This document shows positions 47,696 through 53,058 of a stretch of DNA of 53,058 nucleotides, piece by piece. The stretch lies in NCBI RefSeq assembly GCF_009696175.1, contig NZ_VUMM01000012.1, positions 1 to 53,058 on the forward strand, written 5' to 3'. A program made the position numbers and the translations under genes. This DNA comes from Floccifex porci. GTDB lineage: Bacteria; Bacillota_I; Bacilli_A; Erysipelotrichales; Erysipelotrichaceae. Numbering within the stretch: position 1 is the stretch's first letter; every line of letters begins with the position of its first letter. The notes under the pieces were generated by a model that saw only the letters and a program-made list of their open reading frames with translations, was not told the origin of the DNA and ran no database searches.

Positions 47696-49009
47696 ATGGA
47701 AAGAGAAAAAATTGAACAGATTAGAGCTTTTATTAAAATCATTCCTGAAAACTTAGATTTTGTGAATATCACTTTATTGTTAGAAAATTTAGATCAAATT
47801 GATAAAAATCATGAATTTTTTAATCCATTATTTGAATTGAAAACACTATCTTTGGTTTATGATGTGAGTGTAGCAAAGGAAGATTTAATACGTTATACGG
47901 ATTTAACATTAGGAAAAGAAATAGCAGATTATTTTGAATCTAATTTGCGTATTGTATCGGAAAAGGTTATCCAAAGAGTGATAAAAGAAGTATATAATGA
48001 TGGAAATCTGTTAATAAAAAATATAGATGATTATAGTGATCTATGTAAACTTGTAGCAGAGTACGAAAGACCAAAAGCAGAAAGTGGGACACCTAAAAGT
48101 TTGAATCTACTGATGTCTCATTTACTGGATTTAAAAGAGAATGAATCAATATATGATTGTGCATCAGGAAATGGATCATCATTGCTATATGCTATAAAGA
48201 AAACAAATAATGTTTATTCACAAGAAATAAATTATGAATCTTATATACGCCAGATTTTAATTTTCAAATTGTTAGATTTTAAAAATGTAACTATAGTAAA
48301 CGAAAATACATTAACAAATCCTATTTTTATCAATGAAAGTGTCGATAAAATCATATGTAACCCTCCATTTGTACAAAGAATTATGGATAATATGGAAATC
48401 AATGATTGTATAACATCGATTTCAGGTGAACAGTATAAGACAAATAGAGAAGCGGACATATATTTTTATAATTTGATTTCAAAAATTGTAAAAAAGAAGG
48501 CTGTTTTTGTAGCTCCTTCAGGCTTATCTTTTAAACAAACAAAAATAGCTGTGGCATATAAGAAATGGTTAGTTGATAATAAATATCTAGATACAGTTGT
48601 TCAATTGCCAAGTGGTTTATTTGGACCTAACACAAATGTATCTACTGTGTTGTTTGTTATTAATAAAGAAAAGATCAACGAAGATGTATATATGATTGAT
48701 ATTTCTGAAAGTGACTTTATAAATAAAGAGAGAGTATTTACGGAAATAAAAGAGGATAAGATGAATGAGCTGGTATCAATGATACAGAATAAAAAAGAAG
48801 TAAATGGATTATCGGTTTGTGTTTCTTCGAAAACGATTGAAGAGGCAGAGTGGGATTTGATTCCTAAAAGATTTATACCGTTTGAGGAATTATCGGAAAA
48901 TAAAGATTTAGATTGTTTATTAGATGAGAGAAAAAGGATTCTGGATCAATTAAAAATACAAATTGATAAAGTAAATGAATGCCTGGTGAAAGTACAAAGT
49001 TTAAAATAA
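47696..49009 (+). CDS. Type I-like N6-adenine DNA methyltransferase, divergent
   Basis: The 437-residue protein has SAM motif I D-C-A-S-G-N-G-S-S-L at about 157, and catalytic motif IV C-N-P-P-F at about 222 (the N-P-P-F of N6-adenine methylases). The family elements A-P-S-G-L-S-F and V-Q-L-P-S-G-L-F-G-P-N-T-N-V-S-T-V-L-F follow, with a C-terminal coiled coil. It lacks the usual D-P-x-C-G-S-G-G of HsdM and is quite different from the HsdM encoded next. With the short HsdS-like partner it probably forms a separate modification unit; no HsdR is visible. Confidence 0.82.
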   Translation: MEREKIEQIRAFIKIIPENLDFVNITLLLENLDQIDKNHEFFNPLFELKTLSLVYDVSVAKEDLIRYTDLTLGKEIADYFESNLRIVSEKVIQRVIKEVYNDGNLLIKNIDDYSDLCKLVAEYERPKAESGTPKSLNLLMSHLLDLKENESIYDCASGNGSSLLYAIKKTNNVYSQEINYESYIRQILIFKLLDFKNVTIVNENTLTNPIFINESVDKIICNPPFVQRIMDNMEINDCITSISGEQYKTNREADIYFYNLISKIVKKKAVFVAPSGLSFKQTKIAVAYKKWLVDNKYLDTVVQLPSGLFGPNTNVSTVLFVINKEKINEDVYMIDISESDFINKERVFTEIKEDKMNELVSMIQNKKEVNGLSVCVSSKTIEEAEWDLIPKRFIPFEELSENKDLDCLLDERKRILDQLKIQIDKVNECLVKVQSLK

Positions 49010-49044
49010 AGTGATAAAATAATGATTAAAGGAGATAGCGAAAT

Positions 49045-50550
49045 ATGGCAAATAAAAGTGATGCAAATTTAGGCTTTGAGAAACAAATATGGGATGCGGC
49101 TTGTGTATTGTGGGGACATATACCAGCTGCTGATTATAGAAAAGTAATAGTGGGCTTAATATTTTTGAAATATATTTCAACAGCATTTGAAAAAAGATAT
49201 CAGGAGTTAGTTGAAGAAGGGGACGGATTCGAAGATGATATTGATGCATATACAATGGAAAATATTTTCTTTGTTCCAGAAAAAGCGCGGTGGGAATATA
49301 TAGCTCAAAATGCGCATAAACCAGAAATTGGAATAATTATAGATGATGCGATGAGAGCAATTGAAGAACAAAATGGTTCTTTAAAAAATGTTTTACCTAA
49401 AAATTATGCAAATCCTGATTTAAATAAAAATGTTTTAGGGGATGTTGTGGATATTTTTACAAATATGGATATGAGTGATGCGAATGAAAGTAAAGATTTA
49501 TTGGGTAGAACTTATGAATATTGTATTCAACAATTTGCAGCAAAAGAAGGGCAATCAGGTGGTGAGTTCTATACTCCAAAAAGTATTGTTAAAACATTGG
49601 TAGAAGTGTTAAGACCGTTTGATAATTGTCGAGTATATGATCCATGTTGTGGATCGGGTGGAATGTTTGTTCAAAGTGCGAAATTCATTGAAGCACATAG
49701 TGGAAATAGAGGACACATATCTGTATATGGACAAGAGGCACAAGCTGATACATGGAAAATGGCAAAAATGAACATGGCAATTCGAGGAATTGAAGCAAAT
49801 TTTGGACCCTATCATGCAGATACTTTTTCAGAAGATTTATTTCCTCATTTAAAAGTGGATTTTATTTTAGCCAATCCTCCATTCAATTATCATCCATGGG
49901 GACAAGAAAAACTAACAGATGATATAAGATGGAAATTTGGTTTGCCTCCAGCAAGTAATGCCAACTTTGCATGGATTCAACATATGATTCATCATTTGGC
50001 TCCTAATGGAAAGATTGGACTTGTTTTAGCGAATGGAGCTTTATCAAGCCAGACAGGTGGAGAAGGTCAGATTCGACAAAAGATAATAGAAGCAGATTTA
50101 GTTGAAGCAATTGTTGCGATGCCAACTCAATTATTCTATTCAGTGACAATTCCGGTAACATTGTGGTTTATTTCAAAAAACAAAAAACAAAAAGGAAAGA
50201 CTGTTTTCATAGATGCCAGAAAAATGGGAAACTTGGTTGATCGAAAACATAGAGATTTATCTGATGAAGAAATTAAACGTATTGCAGATACGGTGGAACA
50301 GTATCAAAATGGTACATTAGAAGATGTAAAAGGTTTTTGTGCTGTAAAAGATATTGCTGAAATAGAAAAACAGGATTTTATTCTTACACCAGGAAGATAT
50401 GTGGGAATAGAAGATGTAGAAGATGATGGAGAACCATTTGAAGAAAAGATGGCAAGATTAACAAGCGAATTGTCTGATATGTTTGCAAAGTCCCACGAAT
50501 TAGAGGACGAAATCCGTAAGAAACTGGGGGCGATTGGGTATGAAATATAG
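49045..50550 (+). CDS. hsdM: Type I restriction-modification methylase HsdM
   Basis: The 501-residue protein has the N-terminal HsdM helical domain (W-D-A-A-C-V-L-W-G, Y-R-K-V-I-V-G-L-I-F-L-K-Y-I-S), G-G-E-F-Y-T-P near residue 175, SAM motif I Y-D-P-C-C-G-S-G-G-M near 200, and catalytic N-P-P-F near 277. The normal length and all motifs suggest activity. It transfers methyl groups to adenine at the site chosen by HsdS. The hsdS gene starts inside its last codons. No hsdR lies upstream in this window. Confidence 0.94.
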   Translation: MANKSDANLGFEKQIWDAACVLWGHIPAADYRKVIVGLIFLKYISTAFEKRYQELVEEGDGFEDDIDAYTMENIFFVPEKARWEYIAQNAHKPEIGIIIDDAMRAIEEQNGSLKNVLPKNYANPDLNKNVLGDVVDIFTNMDMSDANESKDLLGRTYEYCIQQFAAKEGQSGGEFYTPKSIVKTLVEVLRPFDNCRVYDPCCGSGGMFVQSAKFIEAHSGNRGHISVYGQEAQADTWKMAKMNMAIRGIEANFGPYHADTFSEDLFPHLKVDFILANPPFNYHPWGQEKLTDDIRWKFGLPPASNANFAWIQHMIHHLAPNGKIGLVLANGALSSQTGGEGQIRQKIIEADLVEAIVAMPTQLFYSVTIPVTLWFISKNKKQKGKTVFIDARKMGNLVDRKHRDLSDEEIKRIADTVEQYQNGTLEDVKGFCAVKDIAEIEKQDFILTPGRYVGIEDVEDDGEPFEEKMARLTSELSDMFAKSHELEDEIRKKLGAIGYEI

Positions 50551-51010
50551 ACGATATGCGCTCAGTGAACTTGTTTCAATTAAATATGGTAAAAATCAGA
50601 AGAAAGTGTTATCTGTGGACGGCACGATTCCTATTTATGGTACAGGTGGTTTAATGGGATATGCAACAGAAGCATTATATTCTCAGCCATCAGTTTTAAT
50701 CGGAAGAAAAGGCAGTATTGGAAAAGTTAAATATGTTGATCATCCGTTTTGGACAGTTGATACATTGTTTTACACTGTTGTGAATCGTGACATTGTAATT
50801 CCTAAGTATTTGTATTATATTATGTCTCAAATTGATCTTAATACATATAATGAAGGAACAACAATTCCAAGTTTAAGAACAGAAACACTCAATAGGTTAG
50901 AATTTGATATACCATCAATTGATCGACAAAAAGAGATACTGTCATACTTAGAGCCTATTGATGAGAAAATTGTGCTGAATTCTGCTATAAATAATAATTT
51001 AGTGGCTTAA
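50540..51010 (+). CDS. hsdS: HsdS specificity subunit, half-length in the present orientation
   Basis: From ATG 50540 the protein has 156 residues. It carries one recognition domain: G-T-I-P-I-Y-G-T-G-G near 30, S-V-L-I-G-R-K-G-S-I-G near 55, T-V-D-T-L-F-Y near 75, T-I-P-S-L near 115, and the start of the conserved helix (I-D-R-Q-K-E-I-L-S-Y-L). It ends V-A-stop right after a 17-bp sequence that recurs inverted at 51576-51592. Beyond the inverted copy the same reading frame continues on the other strand as L-E-Q-Q-A-Q-A-I-F. An inversion would therefore give an HsdS of about 345 residues with two recognition domains. TTG 50534 is an alternative start. Confidence 0.85.
   Translation: MKYRRYALSELVSIKYGKNQKKVLSVDGTIPIYGTGGLMGYATEALYSQPSVLIGRKGSIGKVKYVDHPFWTVDTLFYTVVNRDIVIPKYLYYIMSQIDLNTYNEGTTIPSLRTETLNRLEFDIPSIDRQKEILSYLEPIDEKIVLNSAINNNLVA
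50986..51002 (+). repeat. Inversion-site inverted repeat, left copy
   Basis: TATAAATAATAATTTAG lies at the exact point where the plus-strand hsdS loses homology. Its reverse complement with one mismatch is at 51576-51592. In both genes the repeat encodes I-N-N-N-L in the same frame. Confidence 0.8.
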
Positions 51011-51575
51011 AGATCAATGTCCGAAACATCAAGCTCACCGGACATCAACTTTGGCAAAAGAGTATCACGTAAAAGGGCTAATGATATATTTTGCTTTTCA
51101 TTAGCAAAAATTGTTTCATGCAAAGGCGTGCATATATTTATAAAAGACCTAATTTCCTGAGTTGATGGTTCATTGACAGGAATAGCATTTAATATTGCCT
51201 GTGTCATCAGTGGCTGACCTGTACCAATGTGTCGTGAAGGCAGTGAAGCATTCCTTAACAAATAATAAATAAACAATGGGGAATCTTCATTCTTACTTTT
51301 AGCCTGTATTGCATTATCACTTGTCCAACACTTTTCAGGACAAAGAAAAGTATTTCCGCAGTATGCTCCAACTCTGCCGATAATGACGCAATTCTCTGCA
51401 TTTGATTGATTGGTATATGCTAAGACTCCATTACCACCATATACGGGGATATTCCCGATTGTTTCAGGCCGCTTCTTTCCATTTGAAAACTCGATTAAAT
51501 TTTGGAAAGAAGAGGATGCCGAGGCTGAAAATATATCTGGAAACATTTTCAGAAAAATTGCCTGAGCTTGCTGCT
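51007..51575 (-). pseudogene. hsdS: Silent hsdS cassette in reverse orientation (second recognition domain)
   Basis: The minus-strand frame lacks its own start and ribosome site. It reads L-E-Q-Q-A-Q-A-I-F-L-K-M-F just inside the right inverted repeat and then a recognition domain: G-N-I-P-V-Y-G-G-N-G near 45, C-V-I-I-G-R-V-G-A-Y-C-G-N near 65, T-S-D-N-A-I-Q-A near 90. It closes with an HsdS C-terminus, L-R-D-T-L-L-P-K-L-M-S-G-E-L-D. ATG 51546 is an internal Met. This is the missing second half of the hsdS gene at 50540. Confidence 0.85.
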
Positions 51576-51592
51576 CTAAATTATTGTTTATA
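51576..51592 (-). repeat. Inversion-site inverted repeat, right copy
   Basis: Reverse complement of 50986-51002 with one mismatch (C for T). The 574-bp segment between the two copies is the predicted invertible unit. A 21-base near-palindrome (ACTTCTA-CCAGTGG-CAGAAGT) lies just outside at about 51599-51619. Confidence 0.8.
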
Positions 51593-51674
51593 TTAATAAC
51601 TTCTACCAGTGGCAGAAGTTAATCAAAAGAGAAGCCACTGAAAAGTAATTCTCTCTATATTATAGGAGGATTAC

Positions 51675-52664
51675 ATGAAAGAAAAATTAATTATTAGTAT
51701 TATGCAAGGTATGTTAAGTTCCTTGGATAACAAACAATTAGATATGTTAAGAGATGTTTTAACAACATCTCTTGATAAATATGATGTTGTTGAGAATAAT
51801 TCTCACGCAAGTAGTGATTTAACTAATTCTGATATTTTGAATGCGTTTATAAATGCTAAAAGAATAGAAGGTTGTTCTGAAAAGTCTTTAAACTATTACG
51901 AAGTGACAATCAACAAAATGTTATTAAATATTAATAAAGAGTTGTTACATATAACAACAGATGATCTTAGAGAATATTTAATGACATACCAGAATGAGAA
52001 GAAACTAAGCAAAGTTACAGTAGATAATGTTCGTAGAATCTTATCTAGTTTCTTTTCTTGGCTTGAAACTGAAGATTATATTATTAAAAGTCCTATTAGA
52101 AGAATACATAAAATTAAAACGAGTAAAACCGTTAAGGAAACTTATACTGATGAAGATCTCGAAAAGATGCGTGATAGTTGTAAAGAATTAAGAAATCTTG
52201 CAATTATTGATTTATTGGCTTCAACAGGTATGCGTGTAGGTGAAATGGTATTACTTAATAGGAATGATATAGATTTTAATGAGCGAGAGTGCATTGTTTT
52301 AGGTAAAGGTGATAAAGAACGTATAGTATATTTTGACGCACAATCAAAATTACATTTAAAACATTATCTAGACTCAAGAAATGATAACAATGAAGCATTA
52401 TTTGTAAGCTTAAGAGAACCACATAATCGTTTAAGTATTGGTGGTGTAGAAGTAATGCTTCGTAATATTGGACATGAACTTAATATACATAAAGTTCATC
52501 CTCATAAGTTTAGAAGAACATTAGCTACTATGGCTATAGATAAAGGAATGCCTATAGAGCAGTTACAACATCTATTAGGACATCAAAAAATAGATACTAC
52601 CTTGCAATATGCAATGGTAAAACAAAGTAATGTTAAAATAGCACATAAAAAGTATATAAGTTAG
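51675..52664 (+). CDS. Tyrosine recombinase (XerC/D-like), probable hsdS invertase
   Basis: The 329-residue protein has an N-terminal SAM-like core-binding domain (about 65-155) and a catalytic domain with the full set: Arg in T-G-M-R-V-G-E-M, Lys in G-K-G-D-K-E-R, H-P-H-K-F-R-R-T (HxxR), L-G-H-Q and the nucleophile in Q-Y-A-M-V. The first 60 residues are a helical extension. Its place between hsdS cassettes matches the recombinases that shuffle hsdS genes in streptococci, enterococci and Listeria. A perfect AGGAGG precedes the ATG. Confidence 0.92.
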   Translation: MKEKLIISIMQGMLSSLDNKQLDMLRDVLTTSLDKYDVVENNSHASSDLTNSDILNAFINAKRIEGCSEKSLNYYEVTINKMLLNINKELLHITTDDLREYLMTYQNEKKLSKVTVDNVRRILSSFFSWLETEDYIIKSPIRRIHKIKTSKTVKETYTDEDLEKMRDSCKELRNLAIIDLLASTGMRVGEMVLLNRNDIDFNERECIVLGKGDKERIVYFDAQSKLHLKHYLDSRNDNNEALFVSLREPHNRLSIGGVEVMLRNIGHELNIHKVHPHKFRRTLATMAIDKGMPIEQLQHLLGHQKIDTTLQYAMVKQSNVKIAHKKYIS

Positions 52665-52676
52665 GGGGAGAAGATT

Positions 52677-52886
52677 ATGGCAATTTGGAAAGAATGTACA
52701 TTAAGTGAGATAGGAAAAATAGTTGGAGGTGCGACACCATCCACAAAGAAAGAAGAAAATTATGGTGGGGACATCCCATGGATTACACCTAAAGATTTAT
52801 CAAATTTTTCTGGTAGATATATCTCAAGAGGAGAAAGAAATATAACAGAAAAAGGACTTAAGAGTGATATAATCCCACTGAAGTAG
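52677..52886 (+). pseudogene. hsdS: Third hsdS fragment, truncated by a repeat element and an IS
   Basis: The start has a strong AGGGGGAG site, 12 bases after the recombinase stop. The first 60 residues are a normal HsdS N-terminus (W-K-E-C-T-L-S-E-I-G-K-I-V-G-G-A-T-P-S-T, then I-P-W-I-T-P-K-D-L). At about 52866 this runs into the 66-bp repeat, which supplies the stop, and at 52932 into an IS. It probably was the donor or alternative hsdS copy of the shufflon. Confidence 0.82.
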
Positions 52887-52931
52887 ACACACGAAATAAT
52901 TAAAATTATCCCATTGATGTGAAACTACAAA
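52866..52931 (+). repeat. Repeat element, copy 2 (truncated by the IS)
   Basis: Matches 34281-34346 at about 59 of 66 positions. Similarity stops exactly at 52931, where the IS terminal repeat TGATATG begins, so the right part of this copy has been cut off by the IS. Confidence 0.75.
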
Positions 52932-53058
52932 TGATATGTACCCAATATTCTGGACATACGTTAATTTGAATTGAGTTTAACACATGGATGTTTCTCTGTA
53001 TACAACAGGAGGCATCCATTTTGTTTTGGATTGAATTCTTTTGTTGTTATAGTAATAG
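52932..53058 (-). mobile_element. Right end of an IS3-family insertion sequence (rest lies beyond the window)
   Basis: The end starts TGATATGTACCC and has CTGGACA shortly after, like the IS end at the left edge. The transposase tail reads toward it on the minus strand. The element continues outside the window. Confidence 0.88.
52977..53058 (-). CDS. IS3-family transposase OrfB, C-terminal 26 residues (partial)
   Basis: The minus-strand frame enters from the right edge and ends with TAA at 52979-52977. The peptide Y-Y-N-N-K-R-I-Q-S-K-T-K-W-M-P-P-V-V-Y is the well-known end of IS3/IS150 OrfB integrase-type transposases, just behind the catalytic DDE core. The last six residues are R-E-T-S-M-C. 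Two related elements in the same orientation therefore flank the window. Confidence 0.88.
   Translation of the reverse strand, partial: YYYNNKRIQSKTKWMPPVVYRETSMC

Overview
The window reads as a 53 kb chromosomal stretch of an AT-rich, low-GC Bacillota. The AT-biased codon use, strong AGGAGG-type ribosome binding sites, hairpin-plus-T-run terminators, a Bce-type peptide resistance module, an FMN riboswitch with RibU-type ECF S components, and several HAD/Cof phosphatases suggest a gut-type anaerobe, probably of the Erysipelotrichales. That placement is inference. No rRNA or tRNA gene was recognised. Both window ends lie inside what looks like the same IS3-family element, which is the usual end point of a short-read contig.

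Layout. 1-3.4 kb: IS end, a truncated hydrolase, a DNA-crosslink-sensing SRAP protein, a probable free-standing structured RNA, an XRE regulator and a MerR-flavodoxin-GNAT operon. 3.4-4.2 kb: the remains of an oligopeptide (opp) transporter operon, where the front of oppA is joined to the back of oppF. 4.2-8.2 kb: DUF2812 membrane protein, DEAD helicase, MazG-like pyrophosphohydrolase, iron alcohol dehydrogenase. 8.2-11.2 kb: a decayed fatty-acid synthesis locus (FabT-like regulator, acpP, frameshifted accB, an accC'-'plsC fusion) followed by a MarR regulator and a DegV/FakB fatty-acid-binding protein. 11.2-16.9 kb: MATE exporter, YitT, RsmD, NagB, a HAD phosphatase and AlaX. 16.9-20.6 kb: an LRR protein, a DUF2201/VWA protein and a MoxR ATPase in one tight operon. 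20.6-24.9 kb: BceRS-AB type module. 25-33 kb: PurF-like protein, GH25 lysozyme, stand-alone AICAR transformylase, FMN-riboswitch flavin uptake operon, an orphan glycyl-radical activase and PurC. 33-47 kb: Rho, rhomboid protease, PepF, HAD phosphatases, MgtE with a short upstream ORF, two G3E GTPases (one with a long His/Cys repeat), uridine kinase and a nucleoside ABC transporter. 47-53 kb: an accessory DNA-modification island with two HsdM/HsdS sets, an invertible hsdS cassette and a tyrosine recombinase, cut off by a repeat element and an IS.

Four themes stand out. (1) Genome decay by deletions inside operons (opp and acc/fab), while the fatty-acid regulator and a DegV/FakB-type fatty-acid-binding protein survive. 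(2) At least five genes whose -10 box ends exactly 7 bases before the A of ATG with no Shine-Dalgarno sequence, so they are probably leaderless. Promoters here often sit on the preceding terminator, and stop codons often sit inside terminators. (3) An LRR-VWA-MoxR operon, the best candidate here for an undescribed system. (4) A type I modification locus frozen in an apparent half-length hsdS state that one inversion would convert into a full-length gene.
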